Of a DNA stretch of 64,000 nucleotides, positions 44,833-53,130 are shown in pieces. The position numbers were made by a program, and so were the translations under genes. The notes below the pieces were generated by a model. It searched no databases. It saw nothing but the letters and a program-made list of their open reading frames with translations, and was not told where the DNA came from. Positions within the stretch are counted from its first letter, which is position 1. Each line of letters starts with the position of its first letter. Source of the stretch: Tolypothrix sp. PCC 7910 (lineage in GTDB: Bacteria > Cyanobacteriota > Cyanobacteriia > Cyanobacteriales > Nostocaceae); assembly GCF_011769525.1 (NCBI RefSeq), contig NZ_CP050440.1:6697501-6761500 (forward strand), given 5' to 3'.

Positions 44833-46443
44833 ATGACAAATATATCAAGTCCGATGTTAGACCCAAAAACCCCGCCTGATGTGATCGTTCGGTTGCAACC
44901 ACGAAAACCTGTGACAGATCCAACGCTGGGTATTCCTGTTTCAATTACAAAAGTTGGGACTCCTAAAAATCGGTTAGTGACACTGGGTGACTCGATTACA
45001 CAGGGTTTCCAAAGTGGGGCAATCTTTAACACGCAGCTATCATATCCAGTAATTATTGCTAAAGAATTGGGTTGGGGGGAAATGCGTTTCCCGACTTACG
45101 GGGGGCCAGAAGATGGGTTACCGTTGAACTTGGAACGCCTAGCCAATGACTTGGATAAGCAGTTTGGTTCTAATATTAATCCTTTAGAATTTGTGGGGGC
45201 TGCTCTATTTTTACGTAAACACTTAGATATTAACGAAAATTATTGGGAACGTGATGAAGGTTCACTATTCCCAATTCAACAAGATATCAACCATAACCTA
45301 GCAGTTTATGGTTGGGATTTACGTAATACAATTTCGCGGAATGCAGACATATGTATTAATGTGATTAAACAAAACCCCCCCAAGGATGATTTTTTGCGGT
45401 TGATTGTGGAGAATCACAACGAACGGGCGGCAATTCGGACTCTTAACTCAGCAAGGGATAAGAATGGTGTTGCACTTTCACCAGTACAAGCAGCCGCAGC
45501 CTTGGGTGATGAAGGTACACCAGATACAGAAGGAATTGAAACCCTGATAGTTTTGATTGGGGCTAATAATGCTTTAGGCAGTATTCTCACGTTTAATGTG
45601 GCATGGAGTGATACTGGCTATGAGGATATGGATATTAATGACAAATATACTGTTTGGCGACCGATTCACTTTCAGGCAGAACTCGATCGCTTAGTGGCTG
45701 AAGTCAAAAAAATCCGCGCTCGTCATGTGATTTTTGGTACAGTACCTCACATTACGATTGTGCCTTTTGCCCGTGGTGTAGATGGCAAAGTTAGGCAAGG
45801 TTCTCGCTACTTTCCTTTCTACACTTTACCCTGGATTCACGATCGCGATTTTGACCCTGATAAACATCCAAATCTGACCGAAGCAGAAGCCAGGGCAATT
45901 GACAGTGCAATTGACCAATATAACGACTATATAACTGATGCTGTGCGTCAAGCTCGCCTGGAAGGGAGGGATTGGTATTTATTTGAAGCGGCGGGATTAT
46001 TAGACAGGTTAGCATCCCGGCGTTATTTACAAGACCCCGCAGCTAAACCAGCGTGGTGGGATGAACTGGGTGGTGCTTATCCGTTACCTGCTGAGTTACA
46101 AGCTTTAAACCCTGTACCAGATTCTCGCTTTTTTCTCTCTGGGCCTAATGGTCGTACCCAAGGCGGTTTATTTTCTTTAGATGGGATTCACCCCACCACC
46201 ATTGGCTATGGCATTATTGCTCAAGAACTGATCAAGATTATGCAGTTAGCAGGGGTGAAATTTTATCAACAGGATGGGACAACAGAACGTCCGGGTGATA
46301 TTCGGGTGAATTTCTCCAGCTTGGTTGCTGTGGATTCGCTGATTTCTCAACCACCCCGAAACCTGATTGAGATTATGGATATTATTGGCGAACTGGACAA
46401 GAAGTTTAATATCTTAAGCGGATTGCTGAAAAGAAATTATTAG
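44833..46443 (+). CDS. Large SGNH/GDSL-type hydrolase
   Basis: SGNH block I is RLVTLGDSITQGFQSGA (nucleophile Ser of GDSIT, about residue 54). Block III reads VLIGANNALGS (GxND replaced by GANN), and block V is LDGIHPTTIGY with the Asp and His of the triad. At 536 residues it is about twice the normal length of 200-350, because of long insertions between the blocks. No signal peptide is present. Such enzymes are esterases or acetylhydrolases; substrate unknown. The stop codon lies inside the left end of a 120-base element with inverted ends. Confidence 0.82.
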   Translation: MTNISSPMLDPKTPPDVIVRLQPRKPVTDPTLGIPVSITKVGTPKNRLVTLGDSITQGFQSGAIFNTQLSYPVIIAKELGWGEMRFPTYGGPEDGLPLNLERLANDLDKQFGSNINPLEFVGAALFLRKHLDINENYWERDEGSLFPIQQDINHNLAVYGWDLRNTISRNADICINVIKQNPPKDDFLRLIVENHNERAAIRTLNSARDKNGVALSPVQAAAALGDEGTPDTEGIETLIVLIGANNALGSILTFNVAWSDTGYEDMDINDKYTVWRPIHFQAELDRLVAEVKKIRARHVIFGTVPHITIVPFARGVDGKVRQGSRYFPFYTLPWIHDRDFDPDKHPNLTEAEARAIDSAIDQYNDYITDAVRQARLEGRDWYLFEAAGLLDRLASRRYLQDPAAKPAWWDELGGAYPLPAELQALNPVPDSRFFLSGPNGRTQGGLFSLDGIHPTTIGYGIIAQELIKIMQLAGVKFYQQDGTTERPGDIRVNFSSLVAVDSLISQPPRNLIEIMDIIGELDKKFNILSGLLKRNY

Positions 46444-46559
46444 GGACTTCCAGAAAATCAATTATTCAAGTTTACGAGAGAAAATATTCTCTTTTTCCCC
46501 TGCTCCCTGCCCCCATGCTCAGAAAGCAATAGTATATTTTGTAGATGGAAGTCCCTTAA
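46440..46559. mobile_element. Possible MITE-like element with GGGACTTCC inverted ends
   Basis: The element begins TTAGGGACTTCCA and ends TGGAAGTCCCTTAA, about 12 bp of terminal inverted repeat. It is 120 bases long, non-coding, and contains ATTCTCTTTTTCCCCTGC-type filler. The left end supplies the stop codon of the SGNH hydrolase. No transposase is present and mobility is inferred from structure only. Confidence 0.45.
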
Positions 46560-46647
46560 TTCTCGCCTCGAGGTAGATATTCTGTCATCAGCCTACAACC
46601 CCGTTTAAGATCCAAGTAAGTAAAGAAATATTTCGTAGCTTACGGGC

Positions 46648-49600
46648 ATGAAACGCATCGTCTTGATTGCTGGGTTTGAATCCTTTAACGCTGACTTGTA
46701 CAGAAAAGCAGCTTTTTTAGCTAACTCTCGCTGTTCTGAGTTGGACATTCGAGTATTTAGCGATCGCGATATTACCACCAAGCGCCAGGAAGTAGAAGCA
46801 GCACTCCAAGACGCTGAGGTATTTTTTGGCAGCTTGCTATTTGATTATGACCAGGTTTTGTGGTTGCGCGATCGCATTTCCCAAATTCCCATCCGCTTAG
46901 TGTTTGAGTCGGCTTTGGAATTGATGAGTTTAACCAAGCTGGGCGATTTTGCCATTGGCGATAAACCCAAAGGTATGCCCAAGCCAGTAAAATTCATTCT
47001 GGATAAATTTAGTAACGGTAGAGAAGAAGATAAACTCGCTGGTTATATTAGCTTTTTAAAAGTAGGGCCGAAATTACTCAAATATGTGCCAGTGCAGAAA
47101 GTGCAAGATTTACGCAACTGGTTAATTATTTATGGTTATTGGAATGCTGGCGGCCCTGAAAATGTTGCTTCATTATTTTGGACAATAGCGGAAAAATATT
47201 TAGGCTTAAAAGTTGGCGATATTCCCGCGCCTTTGGAAACTCCCAATATGGGATTATTGCACCCAGATTATCCAGGTTTTTTTGAATCACCAAAGGCGTA
47301 TTTGGAATGGGGCATGGGGCATGGGGCATGGAGCATGGGAAATACAGCCAAGTCTGATTTGCCGATTGTTGGTATTTTACTTTATAGAAAACACGTTATT
47401 ACAAAACAAGCATATATTCCCCAACTAATTCGGCGTTTTGAAGCTGCTGGGTTAATTCCCTTACCGATTTTTATTAATGGTGTAGAAGGACATGTGGCTG
47501 TCAGAGATTGGATGACAACCGACTATGAAATTCAGCAAAGACAAATCGGTAATATTGAAACTCCGTCGCTTTCTAAAGAAGCGGTAAAAGTTGATGCGAT
47601 AGTTTCTACAATTGGGTTTCCTTTAGTTGGCGGCCCTGCTGGTTCAATGGAAGCAGGGCGACAGGTAGAGGTTGCTAAACGTATTTTGACAGCGAAAAAT
47701 GTACCTTATTTTGTCGCTGCACCACTATTAATTCAAGATATTTATTCTTGGACACGTCAAGGTATTGGTGGGTTACAAAGTGTGGTTTTATATGCTTTAC
47801 CAGAACTTGATGGAGCAATTGATACGGTTCCCCTTGGTGGTTTGGTAGGGGAAGATATTTATTTAGTTCCTGAACGAGTACAGCGATTAATTGGTAGGGT
47901 AAAAAGCTGGATTAATTTACGGCAAAAATCTGCATCGGAACGGAAAATAGCGATTATTTTATATGGCTTTCCTCCTGGTTATGGGGCTGTGGGGACAGCA
48001 GCTTTATTAAATGTGCCGCGCAGCTTGTTGAAGTTTTTAGCTGCATTGAAAAAACAAGGCTATACAGTTGGCGATTTACCTGATGATGGGGAAGAATTAA
48101 TTCGCTGGGTGAAGGAAGCAGATGAAGAGATTAGAACTGCAGATGCACACGGATTAACGCAGATAGATAACGGCTTGCATCAGCCTCCATCTGCGGTTAA
48201 TACTGTTAATGTGCGGACTCTAGAAAAATGGTTAGGATATCTCCGCACTTCTCGCATTGAGAAACAATGGAAATCTCTCACTGGAACGGGGATTAAAACC
48301 TATGGTGATGAGTTTCAAATTGGAGGCGTACAGTTAGGAAATATCTGGATAGGTGTACAGCCACCTTTGGGTTTACAAGGCGACCCGATGCGGTTAATGT
48401 TTGAGAGAGATTTAACTCCTCATCCTCAATATGCAGCTTTTTATAAATGGTTACAAAATGAATTTGAAGCTGATGCTGTAGTGCATTTTGGAATGCATGG
48501 AACTGTCGAGTGGTTACCTGGTTCTCCTTTAGGTAATACGGGTTATTCTTGGTCAGATATTTTGTTAGGAGATATTCCTAATTTATATATATACGCGGCG
48601 AATAATCCTTCGGAGTCAATTTTGGCAAAGCGTCGCGGTTATGGGGTATTAATTTCTCATAATGTCCCGCCTTATGGTCGTGCTGGTTTGTATAAGGAAT
48701 TGTTGTCGCTAAGAGATTTAATTTCTGAGTATCGAGAAGACCCGAACAAGAATTACGCCCTGAAGGAAGCTATTTGTCAGAAAATTGTGGACACTGGTTT
48801 AGATGCAGATTGTCCGTTAGAAGATGCCAAAAAATTGGGGATTGCTTTTAGTTATGAAAATCTGCGGATGTTTAGTGCCCATGTTTTTGATGACTATTTG
48901 GTGAAGTTATATGAGTATTTACAGGTTTTAGAAACTCGATTATTTTCTTCTGGTTTACATATTTTGGGTGAGGAACCGGATGAGGAAAAATTGGCGGCGT
49001 ATTTAGAGGCTTATTTTGGAGAAGAACCGGAAAAAAGTGCAGAAGCACAAATCCGAAATTTATTAATGCAATCTACGGATGAGTTGACGAATTTATTAAG
49101 GGGTTTGAATGGGGAATATATTCCGCCTGCGCCTGGTGGCGATTTATTAAGAGATGGGCCTGGTGTGCTACCTACAGGGAGAAATATTCATGCTTTAGAT
49201 CCTTATAGAATGCCTTCACCTGCGGCTTATGAAAGAGGTAGAGAAATTGCTCAAAAAATTATTGCCCAGCATTTACAAGAACATGGCAAATATCCGGAAA
49301 CTGTGGCGGTAATGTTATGGGGTTTAGATGCGATTAAAACTAAGGGTGAATCCTTGGGGATTTTATTAGAATTAGTCGGTGCTGAACCTGTAAAGGAGGG
49401 AACGGGGAGAATTGTTCGTTATGAGTTAAAACCTTTAACTGAGGTGGGACATCCCCGCATTGATGTGTTAGGAAACCTCTCAGGTATTTTCCGCGATAGC
49501 TTTGTGAATATCATCGAATTATTAGATGATTTATTTCAACGGGCTGCGGATGCTGAGGAACCGGAAGAAGAAAATTTTATTCGGAAACACGCTTTAGCTT

Positions 49601-50349
49601 TAAAGGCGCAAGGTGTGGAAAATGTCTCTGCAAGATTATTTTCTAACCCAGCAGGAGATTTTGGTTCTTTGGTAAATGACCAAGTTGTTGATGGAAATTG
49701 GGAATCCGGTGAAGAGTTAGGTAATACTTGGCAAAGCCGCAATGTTTTCAGCTATGGGAGACAAGATAAAGGACAGGCTAGGCCGGAAGTGTTAAATACT
49801 TTATTGAAAACAAGCGATCGCATTGTCCAAGAAATTGATTCGGTAGAATATGGTATTACCGATATTCAAGAATATTACGCCAATACTGGTGGGTTAAAGA
49901 AAGCTGCAGAAAAACAACGCGGTAAAAAAATTACAACCAGTTTTGTGGAAAGTTTTTCTAAAGACACCACACCCCGTAACTTAGATGATTTACTGCGGAT
50001 GGAGTACCGCACGAAATTAGTCAATCCCAAATGGGCGCAAGCAATGGCTAATCAAGGTTCTGGTGGTGCGTTTGAAATCTCCCAACGGATGACAGCGTTA
50101 ATTGGTTGGGGCGGGACTGCGGATTTTACTGATGATTGGGTATATGACCAAGCTGCAGATACTTACGCCCTAGATGCAGAGATGGCGGAGAAGTTACGCA
50201 AAGCAAATCCCGAAGCATTCCGCAATATTATTGGCAGAATGTTAGAAGCCCACGGACGGGGTTTCTGGCAAGCCGATCAGGATAAGTTAGATAAGTTACG
50301 TCAATTGTATGAATTAACCGATGAAGAGTTGGAAGGTGTGACAGTATAA
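46648..50349 (+). CDS. chlH: Magnesium chelatase subunit H (ChlH/BchH type)
   Basis: The start KRIVLIAGFESFNADLYRKA is the N-terminal domain of BchH/ChlH (DUF3479). The CobN/Mg-chelatase domain follows, with LPIVGILLYRKHVITKQAY, VVHFGMHGTVEWLPGSPLG, RAGLYKELLSLRDLISEYRE and TGRNIHALDPYRMPSPAAY in the family order. The protein would bind protoporphyrin IX and insert Mg with ChlI and ChlD, giving the first step specific to chlorophyll. The 1233-residue length is below the about 1330 of the main cyanobacterial ChlH, so this may be a second, BchH-like form; a cobalt chelatase CobN cannot be excluded. Two short in-frame repeat insertions sit near residues 219 and 496. Confidence 0.85.
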   Translation: MKRIVLIAGFESFNADLYRKAAFLANSRCSELDIRVFSDRDITTKRQEVEAALQDAEVFFGSLLFDYDQVLWLRDRISQIPIRLVFESALELMSLTKLGDFAIGDKPKGMPKPVKFILDKFSNGREEDKLAGYISFLKVGPKLLKYVPVQKVQDLRNWLIIYGYWNAGGPENVASLFWTIAEKYLGLKVGDIPAPLETPNMGLLHPDYPGFFESPKAYLEWGMGHGAWSMGNTAKSDLPIVGILLYRKHVITKQAYIPQLIRRFEAAGLIPLPIFINGVEGHVAVRDWMTTDYEIQQRQIGNIETPSLSKEAVKVDAIVSTIGFPLVGGPAGSMEAGRQVEVAKRILTAKNVPYFVAAPLLIQDIYSWTRQGIGGLQSVVLYALPELDGAIDTVPLGGLVGEDIYLVPERVQRLIGRVKSWINLRQKSASERKIAIILYGFPPGYGAVGTAALLNVPRSLLKFLAALKKQGYTVGDLPDDGEELIRWVKEADEEIRTADAHGLTQIDNGLHQPPSAVNTVNVRTLEKWLGYLRTSRIEKQWKSLTGTGIKTYGDEFQIGGVQLGNIWIGVQPPLGLQGDPMRLMFERDLTPHPQYAAFYKWLQNEFEADAVVHFGMHGTVEWLPGSPLGNTGYSWSDILLGDIPNLYIYAANNPSESILAKRRGYGVLISHNVPPYGRAGLYKELLSLRDLISEYREDPNKNYALKEAICQKIVDTGLDADCPLEDAKKLGIAFSYENLRMFSAHVFDDYLVKLYEYLQVLETRLFSSGLHILGEEPDEEKLAAYLEAYFGEEPEKSAEAQIRNLLMQSTDELTNLLRGLNGEYIPPAPGGDLLRDGPGVLPTGRNIHALDPYRMPSPAAYERGREIAQKIIAQHLQEHGKYPETVAVMLWGLDAIKTKGESLGILLELVGAEPVKEGTGRIVRYELKPLTEVGHPRIDVLGNLSGIFRDSFVNIIELLDDLFQRAADAEEPEEENFIRKHALALKAQGVENVSARLFSNPAGDFGSLVNDQVVDGNWESGEELGNTWQSRNVFSYGRQDKGQARPEVLNTLLKTSDRIVQEIDSVEYGITDIQEYYANTGGLKKAAEKQRGKKITTSFVESFSKDTTPRNLDDLLRMEYRTKLVNPKWAQAMANQGSGGAFEISQRMTALIGWGGTADFTDDWVYDQAADTYALDAEMAEKLRKANPEAFRNIIGRMLEAHGRGFWQADQDKLDKLRQLYELTDEELEGVTV
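47304..47340 (+). repeat. In-frame heptanucleotide repeat inside chlH
   Basis: Four tandem copies of the seven-base unit GGGGCAT (last copies GGAGCAT) fall inside chlH and encode WGMGHGAWSMGN, residues about 219-231. The reading frame stays open. The sequence is of the same class as the (TGCCCAA)n repeat near 17900. Confidence 0.85.
48134..48200 (+). repeat. In-frame palindromic repeat inside chlH
   Basis: GAACTGCAGATG at 48134 and CATCTGCGGTTAA at 48188 form imperfect inverted ends, with tandem ACGGATTAACGCAGATAGA-type sequence between. It encodes about 22 extra residues (ADAHGLTQIDNGLHQPP and neighbours) near residue 500 of ChlH. Confidence 0.65.
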
Positions 50350-50439
50350 ATTTAACTGTGAACTAACATACTCTGCCCTTTGCCTAGCATCGCCAAAATA
50401 GTAAAGTTTGTCTCAAAAGCTATTTTGGCGACTTCCGAA

Positions 50440-50649
50440 ATAGCAAATGTAGTATGAAAAACAGCAATTGTAGTCTCAAAAATAGCAATTGTAGTATCAA
50501 ATATAGCTTTTGCGATCGCAAAAACAGCAATTGTAGTATAAAAAACAGCAATTGTAGTGTCAGAAATAGCAATTGTAGTATCGAATATAGCTTTTGCGAT
50601 CGCAAAAACAGCAATTGTAGTGTCTAAAATAGCTTTTGCGTAGGCGTAG
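50440..50649. repeat. 21-bp tandem repeat array, ten units
   Basis: Ten contiguous 21-base units follow one another exactly from 50440. Two related unit types alternate: ATAGCAATTGTAGTATCAAA-like and ATAGCTTTTGCGATCGCAAA-like (the latter built around HIP1). The last unit merges into a GCGTAGGCGTAGCC repeat. Because 21 is a multiple of three, reading frames stay open; the plus-strand ATG 50454 to TAA 50627 would encode 57 residues of (K/R)NSNCS(I/L/V) heptads, with no ribosome site. This is not a CRISPR array because there are no spacers. Confidence 0.92.
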
Positions 50650-50693
50650 CCAGCTATAGAAATCGCACTGCAACTAACAGCAGGTTATCGTAC

Positions 50694-51080
50694 TTACCAG
50701 TAACGAGTAACTGCATAATTATCTAATATTGCATCAACGCTAATGATGGGAATTTCTTCTGTGAGTGCTTGGGCAACCAAAAGCCGATCAAAAGGGTCTT
50801 TATGATGGAATGGGAGAGTTACAAGCGCAGCTACATGAGAAACTTTAATTGGTAATATTTCTAATTCATTAACTTGGATTTGATGCTCTATCCACGTTGC
50901 AAAATCGCCATGAATTTCATACTTACCAATACTAACTTTAATGGCAATTTCCCAATAGGAAGCAGGACTAAGCAAGATATCATTGAAGGGTTCGACAATT
51001 AAATCACAGGCAATTTGGCTAAGGGCGCGATCATTAAGTACAAACCACAGAAATGCCTGAGTATCAAGCAAAAACTTCAT
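50694..51080 (-). CDS. PIN-domain toxin (VapC-like)
   Basis: The 128-residue protein is a PIN ribonuclease of the type II toxin-antitoxin class. Acidic metal-binding residues are in place: Asp6 in FLLDTQAFLWF, Glu44 in SYWEIAIKV, Asp95 and Asp98 in HHKDPFDRLL, Asp116 in ISVDAIL. It would cleave specific RNAs such as tRNA. Its start overlaps the stop of the antitoxin gene by four bases, as normal for such pairs. Confidence 0.92.
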   Translation of the reverse strand: MKFLLDTQAFLWFVLNDRALSQIACDLIVEPFNDILLSPASYWEIAIKVSIGKYEIHGDFATWIEHQIQVNELEILPIKVSHVAALVTLPFHHKDPFDRLLVAQALTEEIPIISVDAILDNYAVTRYW

Positions 51081-51307
51081 GGCATATACTCGTGAAAGTC
51101 TTCCAAATGGGTTTCGTCTTCTGAAAGAATAGTTAAGGTTCCAATTGCACTACCAGGCTGACGAGGCCTGCGGAGTGGTTGAATTTCGCCAATCAATCTG
51201 GCGACAGTACGATTGCCAGAAAAAATTTCTACTTCTTCCCCAGGTTGTAAACTAGCAATCAATTCGGGTAAACGAAGTTGAGCTTCTTGTAATGGAATTC
51301 GTATCAT
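51077..51307 (-). CDS. Phd/YefM-type antitoxin
   Basis: The 76-residue protein starts IRIPLQEAQLRLPELIASLQ and continues GEEVEIFSGNRTVARLI, the fold of prevent-host-death antitoxins: an N-terminal DNA-binding part and a C-terminal toxin-binding tail (SAIGTLTILSEDETHLED). It is encoded upstream of and overlapping the PIN toxin, forming an autoregulated pair. Its ATG faces away from the second toxin-antitoxin pair starting 183 bases further on. Confidence 0.9.
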   Translation of the reverse strand: MIRIPLQEAQLRLPELIASLQPGEEVEIFSGNRTVARLIGEIQPLRRPRQPGSAIGTLTILSEDETHLEDFHEYMP

Positions 51308-51489
51308 TAATTTTATACTGCTGTATTTTAGCCATTCGCGGCGTGTGTCGCAAAGAAAGCTTTGACGAAGCTATGACTCTTGCTTGATTTTACAAATATT
51401 CTAGAATAACCGCGATCGCATTTTACTGATAAAGCAGCTACGATCGGATAGTTGAGCCGATTTTATAATTCTTAGGGAGACTCCAAAGT

Positions 51490-51720
51490 ATGAGTGAAAC
51501 TGCAGAAAAACTTAAACTTGAACTTTCTCAACTTTCCGCAAAAGAACGTGCTGAAATTGCCTACTTTTTAATTCATTCTTTAGATGAAGAGATAGATGAT
51601 AATCTAGAAACTGCTTGGGATACAGAATTAAACCAAAGGTTGCAGGATATTAATCGCAAAACAGCTATTGGAGAACCATCATCTCAAGTGTTTTCTGAAT
51701 TACGAGAAAAGTATTCGTGA
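51490..51720 (+). CDS. Addiction-module antitoxin (putative, PF09720 type)
   Basis: The 76-residue protein has the pattern LSAKERAEIAYFLIHSLDEE, then ETAWDTELNQRLQDINRKTA, typical of the short helical addiction-module component family found upstream of ParE/RelE toxins. TTAGGGAGA lies ten bases before the ATG. The stop overlaps the start of the toxin by four bases. It is probably the antitoxin of the pair. Confidence 0.9.
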   Translation: MSETAEKLKLELSQLSAKERAEIAYFLIHSLDEEIDDNLETAWDTELNQRLQDINRKTAIGEPSSQVFSELREKYS

Positions 51721-52025
51721 AGTTTATTGTTATCCACACCGAAGCTAGAAAAGAGCTTGATGCTGCAATAGCTTACTATGAAGCTCAAAAAGTAGGCTTG
51801 GGGCTAGATTTACTATCTGAAGTGGAAAAAGTTATTCTGAAAATTCAGCAAAATCCTAACTTAGGAACGCCATACAAAATTGCAGGAATCCGTCGTTATA
51901 CTATTAAACTTTTTCCCTATATAATTTTTTATACAGAGTTTGAAGCAGTGATTTGGGTAATTGCAATCGCACATAGTAAGCGCAAACCGAATTATTGGAA
52001 ACAAAGAAATCTGGAAACTGAGTAA
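51717..52025 (+). CDS. RelE/ParE-type toxin
   Basis: The 102-residue protein has IHTEARKELDAAIAYYEAQK, followed by EVEKVILKIQQNPNLGTPYK, RRYTIKLFPYIIFYTE and IAIAHSKRKPNYW. This is the plan of the ParE/RelE barrel: helical hairpin, then a sheet with the conserved R and a C-terminal H-x-(K/R)RxPxYW. Such toxins block gyrase (ParE) or cut ribosome-bound mRNA (RelE); which applies is not decidable here. It overlaps the antitoxin gene. Confidence 0.92.
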   Translation: MKFIVIHTEARKELDAAIAYYEAQKVGLGLDLLSEVEKVILKIQQNPNLGTPYKIAGIRRYTIKLFPYIIFYTEFEAVIWVIAIAHSKRKPNYWKQRNLETE

Positions 52026-52127
52026 AATTTCTGCCAAATCTATAATTCTTGATGAGAATAGCTAAATCTACGGTATGAGCGTAATCTAAAATCCCCAATT
52101 GTTTAACCCGATACCCCAATCTGCAAC

Positions 52128-52145
52128 TTGCACAGATATTGTACA
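52128..52145 (+). promoter_or_regulatory. Near-perfect L box upstream of pcyA
   Basis: TTGCACA-GATA-TTGTACA lies 45 bases before the pcyA ATG. It differs by one base in the second half from the L box TTGCACA-N4-TTGCACA, the site of the OmpR-class regulator RcaC in Fremyella diplosiphon, in which pcyA is also light-regulated. Confidence 0.8.
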
Positions 52146-52190
52146 GGCTATACGCCAAGGTAGGTTAATCCTATACTCAAAGAGAAGCGT

Positions 52191-52934
52191 ATGTTGAGGT
52201 CTATGGAAGCATCATTAAGAAGCCGTCAGCATCCCCTAATCCACAAGCTGGCGGATTCGATTGAAGAAATTTGGCAAAAATACTTGGATATCTCTCCTTA
52301 CGCTGTCCCAGAAGGTTTGGGCTATGTTGAGGGACATTTGGAAGGCGAACGGCTGATCATTGAAAATCATTGCTACCAAGCTCCGCAATTTCGCAAACTG
52401 CATTTAGAATTGGCGCAGGTTGGCAATGGTTTAGATATTCTGCACTGTGTGATGTTCCCCAATCCTGAATACGCCATTCCCATGTTTGGTACAGATTTGG
52501 TAGGCGGGAAAGGTGGGTTAATTAGTGCAGCGATCGCGGATTTGTCTCCCATCAGTAGCGATCGCAGTTTACCGTCACGTTATCATCAGCATTTATCTGT
52601 TTTACCTGAAATTGAGTTTTCCCAACCACGGGCTTTACCTCCTTGGGGCGATATTTTCTCAGAATTTTGCCTGTTTGTCCGCCCAGAAAATACTCAAGAA
52701 GAAGATAAGTTTCACAACCGCGTTCGTGAATATTTAACGATTCATTGTCAGATTGCTGCATCAGAGACACCTCTAACATCCAATCTTGATATCTCTAAAG
52801 TTTTGGCAGGACAACGCAATTACTGTACAAAGCAGCAGCAGAATGATAAAACTCGGCGCGTGCTAGAAAAATCTTTCGGTAAAGAATGGGCTGATCGCTA
52901 CATGACAACTATGCTTTTTGACTATGTAGCTTGA
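52191..52934 (+). CDS. pcyA: Phycocyanobilin:ferredoxin oxidoreductase PcyA
   Basis: PcyA reduces biliverdin IXalpha by four electrons to phycocyanobilin, the chromophore of phycocyanin and phytochromes. The protein matches the family throughout: GYVEGHLEGERLIIENHCYQ, APQFRKLHLELAQVGNGLDI, LHCVMFPNPEYAIPMFGTDL (Glu, His and Asp of the active site), FSEFCLFVRP and NDKTRRVLEKSFGKEWADRY. At 247 residues it is full length. AAAGAGAAG precedes the ATG at 52191; a second Met is four codons later. An L box lies just upstream, and the phycocyanin genes follow downstream on the same strand. Confidence 0.97.
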   Translation: MLRSMEASLRSRQHPLIHKLADSIEEIWQKYLDISPYAVPEGLGYVEGHLEGERLIIENHCYQAPQFRKLHLELAQVGNGLDILHCVMFPNPEYAIPMFGTDLVGGKGGLISAAIADLSPISSDRSLPSRYHQHLSVLPEIEFSQPRALPPWGDIFSEFCLFVRPENTQEEDKFHNRVREYLTIHCQIAASETPLTSNLDISKVLAGQRNYCTKQQQNDKTRRVLEKSFGKEWADRYMTTMLFDYVA

Positions 52935-53130
52935 AATTAAATTCAATGAAATTTTTCAAGCCAGGAAGGCAATAGCAATCCTGGTAATTTTTGCTGTGTG
53001 GATTTTTTTATCCAAAGGTTCTGCGACGCTTGTCTTGCTTAAGCATGTTTTAGCAGGTTCTTTTAAATGCAAGCGCTAGCATTAACGCATAAACACACCA
53101 CAAAATTCGCTGCTGGCTCGCTTGTATATC

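Noticed and set aside
46648-50349. Calling the large chelatase subunit CobN
   Set aside because: The N-terminal DUF3479-type start is of the BchH/ChlH branch and no cobalamin genes are near, but the alternative was kept as a caveat.
50440-50649. CRISPR array
   Set aside because: Repeats are directly adjacent 21-base units with no spacers, and no cas gene is in the window.
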